Positions 1-12,050 are shown, counted from the stretch's first letter. The stretch: 64,000 nt of DNA from Ichthyophis bannanicus (GCA_033557465.1 CM066032.1:449932270-449996269); one strand, 5' to 3'. Program-made: numbers and translations. Notes: a model not told the origin generated them from the letters alone.

Positions 1-54
1 ATATTTCTGCATAAAAATGAGCAGTGGTACTAATTGTTACTGTAAGGTGTATAG

Positions 55-150
55 AAAGGTGTAGATAATATAAAAGATCTAGCAAAGCTTGAAGAATGGT
101 CAAGAATTTGGCAGCTGAGGTTTAATGCTAAGAAAAAATGCTGTGCTGCA
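55..150 (+). mobile_element. CR1 LINE fragment (reverse transcriptase)
   Basis: A short piece encodes the segment LAKLEEWSRIWQL, which lies just after the catalytic FADD motif in CR1-clade reverse transcriptases. The same segment occurs in the better-preserved CR1 copies at 1,655-1,963 (minus strand) and 32,846-33,190. It joins L1 ORF1 sequence without a spacer. The first 54 bases are probably part of the same fragment but show no clear match. Confidence 0.6.
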
Positions 151-500
151 AAAATCCTTTCTCATGCTTGATTCTTCTGGTGCCTTGCTTAGTCCCATCA
201 TCAGAACTCCCCCACTGAATCCTGGTTTATCGCCAGTGGAAGAGGTGAGATTATCCCCTTCAGTGGATCAGGGTGAAACTAAAGATTCGGCTTCAGCCAG
301 ATCCCAGGTGGTCTCTCTGGTACCTATTCAAGTTGATGGAGTTTCAATTAATCAAAATTTACTTAAGACTCAGCCATTGGAGGTGACTTTGTCTGATATC
401 TGGAAAGTTGTTTCTGATACAAATGCTTTGTTACATGGTTTTATTAATCAGACTGTGCAATTCTCAGAGCAAGTGATTAAAAAATTCTCATTTGTATGGC
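151..500 (+). pseudogene. L1-type LINE ORF1 fragment (N-terminal part)
   Basis: An open frame runs from 125 to 529, and its middle part resembles the N-terminal and early coiled-coil region of an L1-type ORF1 RNA-binding chaperone. It has a Ser/Pro-rich stretch followed by the helical segment LSDIWKVVSDTNALL. The same style of sequence is seen in the minus-strand L1 ORF1 at 21,780-22,960. The RRM-like and C-terminal domains are missing, because the frame is cut at about 490-530 where an L2 tail begins. The ATG at 129 belongs to upstream CR1 sequence and is not a real start. The family call rests on overall resemblance only. Confidence 0.5.
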
Positions 501-539
501 ACTACAAGGTGTATGCAGCACTGTACTGACAAATGCAGA

Positions 540-830
540 CTTCACTCATTTCACCTTGCTGCGCCTTACGCCTAGAACAAACTACCTCTATCTGCACGCC
601 AGGCACCCTCTCTAACCCTCTTCAAATCCAGGTTGAAAGCTCACATCTTCGCAGCTGCCTTTGGATCTTGACTCACCTAATCTCCCCCCCCCCCTGTTTA
701 CCCCCCCCACACCTTCTATGTTTGTCTTGATTAGATTGTAAGTTCTGATGAGCAGGGACTGTCTCTTATTTGCCTGTACAGCACTGCGTACGACTGCTAG
801 CGCTATAGAAATGCTCACTAGTAGTAGTAG
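540..830 (+). mobile_element. L2 LINE 3' end
   Basis: The sequence matches the last part of the longer L2 at 5,226-7,385. It has the C-terminal coding remnant (CGCCTAGAACAAACTACC, then CTCTTCAAATCCAGGTTGAA), the untranslated motif AGATTGTAAG...AGCAGGGACTGTC that is typical of L2 tails, then TGTACAGCACTGCG and a terminal (AGT)n run. It is strongly 5'-truncated. Confidence 0.75.
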
Positions 831-881
831 TTGTACAGAGACAGGTAAGAGACAGTCCCTGCTCATAAGAGCTTACAATCT
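733..881. repeat. Inverted repeat of the L2 tail
   Basis: The L2 tail motif at 733-768 recurs in inverted orientation at 846-881 (start GAGACAGTCCCTGCTC), 77 bases away, so the region can form a 36-bp hairpin. The right arm is probably the end of a second, oppositely oriented L2-derived piece that runs to about 960. Confidence 0.7.
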
Positions 882-961
882 AGTCAAGACGGACAACATG
901 AAAGTCAAGACAGATAATGACTGGGGACTAGGATATATCTAGGAGAAGGGTAAGGAAACAT

Positions 962-3416
962 GTAGAAATATAGAAACATAGAAATATGACGACAGAAAAA
1001 GACCACATGGCCTATCTAGTCTGTCCTTCCATATCAACAACTACAAGTCCCCTTTTTTCCTTTAGAGATCCTCTGTGTTTGTCCCATGCTTTTTTGAATT
1101 CAGTTACTGTCCTCATCTCTACCACCTTCACTGGGAGACTATTCCATGGATCTACCACTCTTTCCGTAAAGAAATATTTCCGCATATCACTCCTGAATCT
1201 ATCCCCCTTCACCCTCATCCCATGTCCCCTCGTAGCAGAACTTGCTTTCAATTGAAAGAGGCTCTCCCCCTGAAAATTTATGCCATGGAGGTATTTAAAC
1301 ATCTCAATCATATCACCTCTATCCCACCTTTCCTTTAAGGTGTACATATTAAGATCCTTAAGTCTGTCCTCATGCTTTATAATGAAGACCACTAACCATT
1401 TTAGTAGCCACCCTCTGCACCGACTCCATCCTGTTCACATCCTTTTGAAGGTGCAGTCTCCAGAATTGCACACTATACTCCAAATGAGGTCGCACCAAGC
1501 ACTATCACCTTTTTTCTGCTAGGCATTCCTCTCCGTATTCACCCAAGCATTCTTCTAGCTTTTGCCGTCGCCTTTTCTACCTGTTTACTACTTTAAGATC
1601 ATCAGACACAGCCTAGGTCCCACTCTTCTTTAGTGGACAAAAGTACTTCACACCCTATACTATACAGTATTGCTCCCTTGGATTGCTGCAGCCCAAATGC
1701 ATGACCTTACATTTTTTAACATTAAATCCCAGCTGCCAAATTCTAGACCATTCTTCAAGCTTAGCTAGAGCCCTCCTCATGTTATCTACACCTTCCTGGG
1801 TGTATATTCTATTGCAGATTTTGGTATCATCCGCAAAAAGGCATAGCTTACCTGACAGCCCTTCCGCTATATCACTAACAAAGATGTTAAAAAGAATCGG
1901 ACCAAGGACAGATCCCTGGGGCACACCACTGGTTAACATCCTTCTCCTCAGAGTGAGCTCCATTTACCTGTACTCTTTGTTGCCTCCCACCCAACCAATT
2001 TCTAACCCAAGCAGTAACTTTAGGGTCCATCCCTTGGGTGCTCAGTTTGTTTATAAGTCGCCTGTGAGGGACAGTGTCAAAGGCATTACTGAAATCTAAA
2101 TACACCACATCTAGGACTCTCCCTCGGGTGTTTTCTGAGGTCCTGCTCCTGGTTCTTCATCTGTGAACACAGAACAGAAATATTTGTTAAGCAATTCTGC
2201 TTTATCCTCATCAGCTTCTACATATTCCTCCCCTTCACCCTTGAGTCTGACAATACCACTTTTGCCCTTCCTCTTCTCACTAACATATCTGAAAAATCTC
2301 TTATCCCCCCATTTTATTGCATTGGCTATTTCCTCCTCTTTGAATCTTTGCTTTCCTGACTACTTTGTTAGCTTCTCTAAGTTTTTCCAAATATAGATAC
2401 CTGTCTTCCTCTCTCTGTGATCTCTTGTATTTCATGAAGGCTTCCCTCTTTTTCTTTACTTTTTCAGCTACTACTTTCAAAAGCCATAGCGATCTCCTTT
2501 TCCTTTTCCCTTTCCCTTTATTTACCATTTTAACAAAGAGGTTGGTTACCCTTAAAATATCCCCTTTCAGTTTTGCCCACTGTTTTTCTACATCCCCCAG
2601 CTGTTCCCATCCCGCTAATGACTCCCTGAGGTATTGGCCCCTCTTGGCAAAGTTAGTCTTCCTAAAGTCAAAACCCTCACCCTTGAATGGATTCTAACAG
2701 CCCTAGTCCTAATACTGAACCACACCATCTGGTGATCACTGAATACAAAATGATCTCCCACTATAATTTCAGAAACACTTTCACCATTGGTAAGCACCAA
2801 GTCCAGTATGGCCCCTTCACGTGTGGGGTCTGTTACCAATTGCTTGAATAGTTCTCCCTGTAGAGAATCCAGGATCTCTTTACTTCTAGATAATACTGCA
2901 GCAGGAATGTGCCAATCAACATCTGGCATATTGAAATCCCCTATCAGTAGCACTTCCCCTTTCCTAGCAATGCTGCATATGTCTTCAATTAACTCTCTGT
3001 CCACCTCTTCCTCTTGTGAGGGAGGTCTGTATATCACGCCAATGCAGATAGATTTCTCTTTCCCTCTTTCTAGTTTAACCTACAATGCCTCCTCTCTCCC
3101 TTTTAAGCTCTGTAATTCCAAAGCTTTAATAGTATTTTTTACATATAGTGCCACTCCTCCTCCCCTTCTTCCTACCCTGTCCTTTCTGACTAAAGTATAG
3201 CCAGGTATAGTGACATCCCAGTCATGGTTTTCTGTGAACCATGTTTCTGTAACTGCCACTAAATCCAAGTCAGCCACTCTCACCAAAGCTTCAACATCAG
3301 TGATCTTATTTCCCATGCTACAGGCATTTATACACACTGCTTTCCATATGTTACCCCTGTTACTCATTTTCATAAGGGTATTTAATGTATCACTTACCCA
3401 AACAGAAGGTTTAGGC
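962..3416 (-). mobile_element. CR1 LINE, internally deleted
   Basis: On the minus strand, from high to low coordinates, the element encodes a CR1 endonuclease (LDLVAVTETWF and GDFNMPDVDW motifs, 2,615-3,469), a basic linker (2,301-2,528) and the RT palm (DFSNAFDTVPH at 1,887-2,108; [10 protein letters not shown] and FADDTK at 1,655-1,963). It then encodes the C-terminal domain (EDRLKDLNMYTL and FFTERVVDPWNSLP, 1,012-1,392). The 3' tail at 962-1,000 is the repeated TATTTCTATGTTTCTA type of CR1 (read here in antisense). About 400-500 bases of the RT fingers region are missing at about 2,108, and several frameshifts break the frame, so it is inactive. CR1 reverse-transcribes its own RNA at a nicked target. 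Confidence 0.85.
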
Positions 3417-4160
3417 ATCATTGTGGATGACATGTTGAAGCCCTCTGCCCAGTGTGCAGCGAAAGCCAAGAAAGCAATAGAATGCTAAGAATCATAAGGA
3501 TGGAATGGAAAAAACCCCAAAGGATTTTATAATGCCTCCGTATTGTTCCATGGTGCGAATGCACCGTGAATATTGTGCGCAATTTTGGTCGCCGTATCTT
3601 AGCGTTATTAGAAAAGGTACAGAGAAGAGCCACAAAAATGGTAAAGGGTATAGAAGGATACCCCTATGAGGGGAGGCTAAAAAGGTTAGGGCTCTTCAAC
3701 CTGGAAAAGAGACGGCTGAGGGGAGATCTGACAGAGGTCTGTAAATTAATGAATGGATTGGAATGGGTAAACATAGATCGATTGTTTATGCCATCAAAAT
3801 ATAGAAAGACTAGGGGACATGCAGTGAAGCTACAGAGTAACCTATTTAAGACTAATAAGAGAATATATTTTTTCACTCAATGCATAATCAAACTCTGGAA
3901 TTCATTACCGGAGTAAAAGCTGTTAGTATAGCTGGGTTTAAAAAAGGTTTGGACAAGTTCCTGGAGGAATGGTTCATAAACCATTATTAAAGGGGACCCA
4001 GGAAAACCACTGCTTGCCCCAGTACAAGCATTTTGGAATCTGCGTCTTTTGGGGAAACTGCTAGATACTTGTGACCTAGATTGGCCACTGTTGGAAACAG
4101 GTTACTGGGCTTGATGGACCTTGGTTTGACCCAGTATGGCATATCTTATGTTCTTATGTA
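3417..4160 (+). mobile_element. CR1 LINE 3' fragment
   Basis: The fragment encodes the C-terminal part of a second CR1 subfamily (GIIVDDMLKPSAQCAA, then VQRRATKMVKG, RLKRLGLFNLEKRRLRGDL and IKLWNSLPE). It ends with the CR1 tail GACCCAGTATGGC...TTCTTATGT. It abuts the 5' edge of the oppositely oriented CR1 at 3,416. Confidence 0.85.
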
Positions 4161-5225
4161 GCAGTTGAGGAGGATCCACCAGAACATACACTAAAAGTGT
4201 GGCGAGAGAGAGAGGAAGAAAACCAGGACAGGACAGAACTCCTAAATCCAAGTGAGAACAGGGGAGGAAAAGGTGGTGATCATCAGTGTCCAATGCAGCA
4301 GAAAGGTCAAGAAGGATGAGGATCAAGTAAAGGCCCTTGGATCTGGCAAGGAACATTTCATTGGAGACTTTGGCAAGATCCATTTCAGTAGATTGTAGAA
4401 GACGAAAGCCGGATTGCAGTGGAAAGAAAGTCAAGGCAGTGGTGGCAAACTGCACATTCAAGTAGTTTAGAAATAAATGGGAGGAGAGAGATGGGTCGAT
4501 AATTAGAAGGACATTTGGGATCAAGGGATGGTTTCTTGAGAAGTTTAACCACAGCATGCTTGAAGGCTGCAGGAACAGTTGCAGTAGAAAGCGAGAGGTT
4601 GAAGATATGACAGATGGAAAGGACAACAATGAAGGAGATGGAGTTTAGAAGATGGGTGGGAATGTGATCAGAGGGCAGGTATTTTTAGTAGAGGAGAAAA
4701 GATGTGTGGTTTTTTCCTCCATGATCTTAGAAAAGGAGGAAAGGGCAACAGAGGTTGTGAAAGGATTAGGGAATGATAGGGGGATGGGGATGACCCCGGG
4801 GGAACTCGAGAATAACCTTGTGGACTTTGTCATGGAAGTAGTCAGCCAAAGTCTGGGCAGCAAAGGAAGGAGAGGTTGGAGGAAGAGGTACTTTGAGGAG
4901 AGAGTTGAGAGTTGTAAAGACGCAAAGGTCAGAGGCAAGAAAGTTAGACAGATGGACATAGTACTCTTGCTTGGTGAGTGCTGTGGCAGACTGGAAAGAG
5001 GCTAGCATAAATTTGAAATGTAGGAAATCTGTAAGAGTGCAGGATTTGAGCCAAAGGTGCTCAGCTGAGAGGGCACAGGAATGTAGGTATTGGGTTGTTG
5101 AGAACAGCCAGGGATGAGGTACAGTATGCCTCAAAGGATGTGAAGTGGGGGGAGCAAAAGCATCTAGAGCAGAGAAGAGTACAGTGTTATAGGAAGATAC
5201 GGCCTCATCAACAGACTAGTGGAGG
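4161..5225 (-). mobile_element. L2 LINE fragment (linker and RT)
   Basis: Minus-strand translation gives the L2 inter-domain linker (SAEHLWLKSCTLTDFLHFKF, 4,766-5,134) and the RT start (PLQSGFRLLQSTEMDLAKVS and LLDLSAALDTDDHH, 4,102-4,629). It stops after the segment that precedes the catalytic aspartates, so it lacks both ends. It lies head-to-head with the + strand L2 that follows. Confidence 0.8.
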
Positions 5226-7385
5226 AAAAAGATGCTGAGACAGCTTGCTGGAAGACCTTATTCACTTCAAATTCATGCTCGTCTCCTTCCTGTCAGCCAT
5301 CGCACTTGCCAAACAAGAATACTACATCCATCTGACTAACTCCCTCGCCTCTGATCCTCGCCGCCTCTTTAATACCCTCAATTCTCTCCTCAAGGTGCCC
5401 CCACCCCTGGTCCCCCTCCTCCCTCTCTACCCAAACCCTAGCCGACTACTTCCATGACAAAATCCACAAGATCACCCTCCAATTCCCCACTCCCTCATCT
5501 ACCTCCCCTCCTCCCTAATTCCCCATCCATACTTCCTCTGCTACCTTCTCCTCCTTCCCTACGATCTCCGAAGAGGAAACCATACTCCTCCTCTCCTCCT
5601 CCAAATGCACCACCTGTTCCTCTGACCCTATTCCCACCCATCTCCTACATCCCATCTCCCCCACCATTGTTCCATCCATCTCTCATATTCTCAACCTTTC
5701 ACTCTCCACTGCAACTGTCCCAGTTGACTTCAAACATGCTATTGTCACACCTCTCCTCAAGAAACCCTCACTCGATCCCACCTGCCCTTCTAACTATCGA
5801 CCCATCTCCCTCCTTCCCTTCATTTCTAAACTACTAGAACGAGCAGTTCACCGCCGCTGCCTCAACTTCCTCATCTCCCATGACCTCTTGGACCCACTAC
5901 AATCAGGCTTCCGGCCCCTACACTCCACTGAAACGGCCTTTACGAAAGTCTCCAACGACTTGCTCCTGGCTAAATCTAAGGGACTCTACTCTGTCCTCAT
6001 CCTTCTCGACCTCTCCGTGGCCTTTGATACTGTTGACCACAATCTTCTCCTTAACACCCTCTCCTCGCTTGGCTTCAAGGACTCCATGCTATCCTGGTTC
6101 TCCTCCTACCTCTCCCATCGCTCCTTTAGTGTATTCTCTGGGGGCTCCTCCTCCTCCTCCCCCACCCCGCTCCATGTTGGTGTTCCACAGGGATCCGTCT
6201 TGGACCCCTCCTTTTCTCCCTTTATACCCAATCCCTTGGCGCACTTATCTCCTCCCATGGCTTTCAGTACCATCTCTACGCCGACGACTCCCAAATCTAC
6301 CTCTCTGCACCTAATATTTCTCCAGCAATCCAGACCAAGATCTCAGCCTGCCTTTCTGACATCGATGCCTGGATGTCCCATCACCGTTTGAAACTGAATA
6401 TGGCCAAGACTGAACTCCTCATCTTTCCCCCCAACTCCTCCCCTCGTCTTTCCCCTTTCTCAGTCTCAGTGGATGGATCTATGATCCTTCCTGTTCGCTC
6501 AGCCCGCAATCTGAGGGTTATCTTTGACACCTCTCTCTCCTCCTCCACACACATCCAGCTAGTAGCTAAGACCTGCCACTTCTTCCTCTTCAACATTAGC
6601 AAAATCCACCCCTTCCTTTCTGAACACACTACCAAAACGCTTATCCACTCCTTAATTTCTTTTCGCCTAGATTACTGCAACCTGCTCCTTGCCGGTCTCC
6701 CCGCGAATCATCTCTTTCCCCTTCAATCTATACAAAATTATGCTGCTCGAATAATATTCCGCCAGTCTTGCCATGCCCACATTACTCCTCAAGTCACTTC
6801 ATTGGCTCCCCATCCAATTCCGCATACAGTTCAAACTTCTCATACTGTCCTATAAATGCATCCACTCTGCGGCCCCTCAGTACCTCTCATCCCTTATCTC
6901 TCCCCGCATCCCCTCTCGGGAACTTCGCTCCACTAACAAACTACTTTTGTTTAGGCCTTTCACTCGCACAGCCAACTCACACCTTCGCTCCTTTCACCTC
7001 GCTGCACCCTATGCCTGGAACAACCTACCTATGTCTATACACCAAGCACCCTCACTGGCCCTCTTCAAATCCAAGTTGAAAACCCACCTCTTCACTGTTG
7101 CCTTCAGATCCTGACTTCCACCCTTATCCTAACCCGATTCCCATCAATCTCCCATGGCCGAATTACACAGACCATATTATGCTTTGCACCGAACTGACTA
7201 TCGCTATCGCTTTGTATTGTTGTATTAGATTGCAAACTCGGATGAGTATTAGATTGTAAGCTCAAATGAGCACGACTCTGATGAGCAGGGATTGTCTATT
7301 ATATGTATATTTTTATATGCATGTCATACCTGTACAGCGCTGCGTGCTCAGCGCTATATAAGTGCTAAATAGTAGTAGTAGTAGC
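5226..7385 (+). mobile_element. L2 LINE, 5'-truncated, with complete 3' end
   Basis: Coding remnants run from the linker (LIHFKFMLVSFLSAIALAKQ) through the [61 protein letters not shown], then YADDSQIYL at about 6,280 in a shifted frame. The thumb and C-terminal part follows ([13 protein letters not shown] and [16 protein letters not shown]). The 3' end has AGATTGTAAG, AGCAGGGA, CAGCGCTGCG and a terminal (TAG)n run. At least two frameshifts are visible (about 6,200 and 6,780). The endonuclease is missing, as expected for 5' truncation at insertion. Confidence 0.85.
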
Positions 7386-7452
7386 TTTGGAGAGAGCTGA
7401 TTGGTTGATAGCGTGAAGATTCCTAAAGATGTTGGAGGAGACTGAGTGAAAG

Positions 7453-7762
7453 CAGGGCTGGCCCGAGGGTTTCTGTCACCCCCCTCCTCTGGCTGCTGCC
7501 GATTCTGTCTTGGTGAGGGGAGTCGGGCAGCGGTAGTGGCAATATTTAAAAATGGTGGCTTTGTGCTGCGGCTTTGGCACACATGGCCTGCTGCTTCTGA
7601 CACCCCCCCCTCTGACGCAACTTACTGTTGTAGGGGGGTCAGAAGCGGCAGGTCATGTATGCTGAAGCACCATGGCCTGCCGCAGGCAAAAAAGTAGCAA
7701 CACAAAGGTACCCACCCGGGTCAACCACCCTAGGCAGCTGCCTAGTGGATGGGCTGGCACTG
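7453..7762. mobile_element. hAT-like non-autonomous element (MITE)
   Basis: This 310-bp unit starts CAGGGCTGGCCC and ends GGGCTGGCACTG, giving imperfect 12-bp terminal inverted repeats. It is flanked by AGTGAAAG (7,445-7,452) and GGTGAGAG (7,763-7,770), an 8-bp target duplication that matches at 6 of 8 positions. CAG...CTG ends and 8-bp duplications are typical of hAT elements. The unit is GC-rich and has no transposase. Confidence 0.6.
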
Positions 7763-8083
7763 GGTGAGAGTGAGGTGGGGGGTGATGAGGAGTGAAACTT
7801 TAGCATGTGATGGGCAGATAAGGGATGAGCTAAGGTATAGAAATTTGTGTGGTAGCAGAGAAAGAAAGGTCAAGGCAGTAGCCTAGCTGGATAGTAGGGG
7901 CAGTATAGCATAGCTTGAGATTGAATGAAGTGGTAAGGGAGAGGAGCTTTAACCCTGGAGTTACCGAGATTTTTTGCACACACTGAATACCGTTGGGGTC
8001 ATAAATGACCCCACGACGAATTTTAATTGTTAACCATGAAAAATTTAAACTAAACAGACAAAATATTATTCCGAATTAATTAT

Positions 8084-10048
8084 TTATTGTATGAAGGTTA
8101 AATGTTTTGAAATGTAATGCTTTATCATAAAATTACATGAAGAAGAGTTGCCATGAAAGCAGTTTTTGCATGCACTTGATGAACACAGTAAAGTACTACA
8201 GTCATTGTGCATGAGACACAGACAATTTCTGAATGTTCTTTGCAAACATTGTGCTTGCAGGAGGTGCAAACTATATTGCTTTTCTTGTCTTATTCTCTGG
8301 AACAGCAGTGACACCTTCCCCTTTTCTTTGGGATCCTGACATTGCAAACAACATCAGTGGCTTCTTCAATGCTGGAAGAAGTCTCGCTGAAATTGCTCTG
8401 AAGTAGCTGCTTTCCTAATTCCAAGAGGAATAGACGATGTCTGTGCTTTGACTTGGACTGCCATTCTGGATTTAGTGACATCCAACAATGAAGGCGTTCA
8501 AAGCACTGATATCCAACATGTTGTAGAAGATTGTCACTGGCCAGCGTCTTGTCATTCGTTTTGTGGTATACGTGCGCAACATTTGATCTGCCGTATCTAC
8601 TCCACCTTTACTAGAATTAAAGTCCAAGATCATGCGTGGTTTTTTGTCTGGACATGTGTTATCTACTTCTTCTTAATCATGCAAACTGCTCAGAAGAACA
8701 ACCACTTTTCCTTTCTTCGGGCAATAGGAAACCAGAGTGGCGTCATTGTGAAAGGCAAACAGTGAAGTGAATACCTCTCGGCCCTTTGCTGTTACAAATT
8801 CTGGAGGTAATTCTTTTCTGTTCTTTCGAATTGTCCCCAAAAGTGTCATTTGTTTTTCTAGCAATTTCCATGACAGGGATAAACTGCAGAAGAAATTGTC
8901 AACAGTAACATTTCTGCCAGATCGCGTCAATCCTTCAGTGAGTTGCAGGACAACTCTTTCACCCTGATTCTGTTCCCTGTTTTGTCCGAGTTCCCTTCCT
9001 GTATATACTTGAAGATGCAGAACATATGACGTTGCACTGTCACACAACATCCATAGCTTTATGCCATATTTCCCAGGTTTGTTGGGAATATATTATCTGA
9101 ATGAAACACGGCCATGAAATGTAAGCAGTTGCTCATCCACGGTAACATTTTCACTAGGAACAAAGGCGTCATTTAGAGTTGCTTCCCAGGTATCAAAAAC
9201 GTGTCTGATTGGAGCAAGCTTATCCACGCCTCGTTGTTCACGTCTGTTGGTTGCATCATCAGATCTGAGAGCACAAGAAATTTGCTGAAAATGGGCCATA
9301 TTTTTGCCAAAAACAGAACAACCACCTTCAAGGTTCCACAACTGAACTATGGATTCATTTCGTGACTTGTACATGCTTGAGAGGATCAGAAGTCCAAGAA
9401 AACGTTGAAATTCTCCATCTGTCAAATCTTTCCAGGTGTCGTCATAAATGTGTCTTCCTTGTTTGCTCGTCCACATCATATTTCATTCAATAAGTTCTTC
9501 CTCATGAACAAGTGGAATGCTGCGAGAGGGCCATCATCATTTCATACAGCATACCTTGTAGGACCTTGTTGTACGGGCATGACATTAGCTCTGGCGTATC
9601 TTCCAGCAGCTTGCTTTATAGGTTTCCTGTTCCATGATGTGGCATCCTTAGATACATAGGCTTCAGTGGCAACATTTGTGCTTATAGATGATGACCTCTT
9701 AGCTCCTCTACGACCACAACTAAGATTCCTCACAGATGATATTGACACCGAGGACTCCTGCCTTCTTCCCCGTCCAGCACAGCTTCGACCTTTGCCTCGA
9801 CCTGTAACTTGACTCTTTGCTGCAGGCGATGTTACCGGCTCAACATCGGTCTCACATTCACTTGGCGACCAACTGCTGTCGCCATCTGAATCATGACTGT
9901 CACCATCAGATTTATTGCCCGAACTTGGCTGATATGCTTCTTCGCTTGCTGAATATGCTGCATCATCAGACGACTCAGAGCCGTCACTGTCAGCATCTTG
10001 TTGCAATATTTCTCTTACTTGGGCAGCTGAATACTTTTGTTTTGACAT
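8084..10048 (-). pseudogene. piggyBac transposase (decayed)
   Basis: The likely start is the second of two adjacent ATGs (10,048, MSKQKYSAAQV). The N-terminal third (to about 9,542) is acidic and Ser-rich, then basic, as in other piggyBac transposases. The DDE_Tnp_1_7 catalytic region follows in other frames: DLTDGEFQRFLGLLILSSMY and VTVDEQLLTFHGR (9,093-9,479, first catalytic Asp), then NVTVDNFFCSLSL (8,673-9,050, second Asp). A Cys/His-rich tail at about 8,100-8,350 fits the usual C-terminal zinc-binding domain. Frameshifts near 9,500, 9,070 and 8,330 make it non-functional. The enzyme would cut and paste the element at TTAA. Confidence 0.85.
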
Positions 10049-10230
10049 CATAAACAATAACCTAAAATAAAGATAAAGTTGAATAAAACACAAAGCAGTT
10101 TTACTATATAGGTGTACAATAATCATGATGAGCGAGCTGAAAGCCTTTAGATTTCATCGGAAATAATGAGAGAACGTATGATATCAATTACAGAAAATGT
10201 GTAATTTTCATAAAATAAGAGTACAAAAAA

Positions 10231-10560
10231 TAAATGTATTTATTTATTTAGTGTACATTTGTATACCGCTACTTCCAGCGATCAGCAGCGGTTACCTATA
10301 CATACATGGTTCTGTACAGTATAGAAATCAACAGGAAATACATTTTGATTAGGAGGATGCACACACATCAATAGGAAATACATTTTGATTAAGGGGATAC
10401 ACACACATCACAGCAGCTGGGTTACTAAATTTACACTTGATTTACATATATACATAAATGATACATAATGTAAATAAATTTACACTTGATTTATAAATGA
10501 TACATAATTAATGATAAATTTACACTTGATTTATAAATGATACATAATTAATGATAAATA
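10231..10560. repeat. Retroposon tail and tandem repeats inside piggyBac
   Basis: It begins TTTATTTATTTAG...TTTGTATACCGCT, the reverse complement of the LINE/SINE tail type seen elsewhere in the window. Two ~44-bp repeats follow (CAGGAAATACATTTTGATTA at about 10,340 and again at about 10,385). Then a 40-bp unit (TTTACACTTGATTTATAAAT...) is repeated exactly at 10,479-10,558, with a degenerate third copy upstream from about 10,430. Confidence 0.7.
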
Positions 10561-10925
10561 CCTTTGTCAGATCAAAAAATTCACAAAACTGCAAATTGTA
10601 TCACGATCCAAACCGGACGTAAGCAACTGGGGTCAAAAATGACCCCACTGGTACTCTGTGCTGCAATTCATCACTAGCGTCACCTAGCGGATGAAAATTA
10701 TTCCTCTCATGGCGCAATATAAAGAGAATATTGACATGTGAAAAGTCATAAAAAGATTGCACTCTTGAACAACTAGTTTCCGAGATACACATTGTGAAAC
10801 TTGTAATGGGGTCACTTTTGACTCCATCGGTACTCCCAGGGTTAAGGCTTGAGGGTCAGAGGGGCTTTCAACATGAATGTTAAAAATCCCAAGAATAAGT
10901 GAGGGGGAAGATGCATCCAGAAAGA

Positions 10926-12050
10926 GGGAAAGCCACGTGTCAGTCACTACAAGTATTGGGGAAGTATGCCCCCTAGCTGCCTCAGAAAAGGTTGCCAGAT
11001 GAGGTCATAAGAAATATCTAGGTTTTCTTTTTCTCTGTCTCTACCTCTGCTGGTAAGGGGACACAACTCACTTGTCTGGACTGGCCTGGCATGACTCAAG
11101 GAAAAGACATTATCAGGTAAGTAAAATGTCACCATTGTAGAGCTTAATAGTTGGTATGGATGGGCAGACTGGATAGGCTATATGGTCTTTATCTGCCATA
11201 ATTTTTCTCTGTTTTTGTGTTTAAAATAGGACTTTCCACCATGACCTTATTGTTATCTCTGCTACAATGATGTTTTACTGGTTCATTTTTCAGATCAGAG
11301 GTCACTGTTAAATGAAATTCAAGGGGCTAAAGTGTGCTAAGCAGTTAATGTACATTTTAGTGTATGGTAACCATTAGTGCGGGCCTGTGGTAGCAGCCTC
11401 TGTTCTCAGCGTGGAGAAAAATCCCCTTTAATTGCTTAGCATTCAATAGGACAGGGACTGGTGGGTTATGAGTAGAGAGTTGGTGTGGATTACACATTGT
11501 GGTTAGTGAATGGTAATTATTAGGTGCTGTCCATGCTTTTTTATGGCATGGTAGCAGCATAATGAAATTGATTTGCCAAAATTAAGCAGGAAAGTAAACT
11601 TTAAAAAGGCTTTTAATGTAGTTTTTTAAATTTAGAAAGAAACCAGAACAAAGTAATGTGGCCCTTGCCCTAACAAGGCTCTGAAAACTTTACAATACTA
11701 TTACCATATTATATACCAGTGAACACAATGTCATTAACAGGTTAACAATCATCTCGATCATTCAATAATTTAATGCATCATAAGTTAATCCATCCTTATA
11801 ATCTCATTATTGATAATATAATATCTTTCCAAATATCAGCTATACAATATAAATCCTTAAACTCTACTAAAAAAATTACATTAGAGTTCAAACATACATA
11901 CATATCAACCACATTATTGACAACAATCATATGTATAGACAACAATTGAAAACAAATTATCCCAGTGCAGAGTCTCTTCAAGTCAATATCCAAGAGGTAT
12001 AAGTTAATGTTGGCAACCAAAAAAATGCCATCTATTAGCTCCCTTCACTG
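10926..12050. other. No gene seen; one CR1/SINE-type tail
   Basis: No convincing coding sequence. Positions 11,157-11,215 (GATGGGCAGACTGGATAGGC, then ATGGTCTTTATCTGCC) look like the 3' tail of a CR1 element on the + strand. The rest is AT-rich and could be unique or anciently repeated DNA. Confidence 0.4.

Larger units (their letters stand above)
7953..10841 (-). mobile_element. piggyBac transposon with intact ends
   Basis: The element is bounded by TTAA at 7,949-7,952 and 10,842-10,845. It starts CCCTGGAGTTACCGA, and its right end read inward is CCCTGGGAGTACCGA. Exact TTAA duplications and CCC-type inverted ends define piggyBac. It carries a decayed transposase on the minus strand and an inserted, tandemly repeated stretch at about 10,231-10,560. 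It lies in an L2 endonuclease fragment. Confidence 0.9.
7386..10925 (-). mobile_element. L2 LINE endonuclease fragment, split by two DNA transposons
   Basis: The three pieces at 7,386-7,452, 7,763-7,948 and 10,846-10,925 read as minus-strand L2. The last encodes the endonuclease segment SLFLDASSPSLILGIFNIHV, and the frame resumes on the other side of the piggyBac TTAA. Removing the piggyBac element and the MITE leaves one continuous L2 fragment, so both inserted into it. Confidence 0.65.

Noticed and set aside
5454..5837. 127-codon Pro/Ser-rich frame as a secreted or structural protein
   Set aside because: The composition follows CT-rich L2 coding DNA read in a wrong frame. The L2 linker/RT frame is adjacent.
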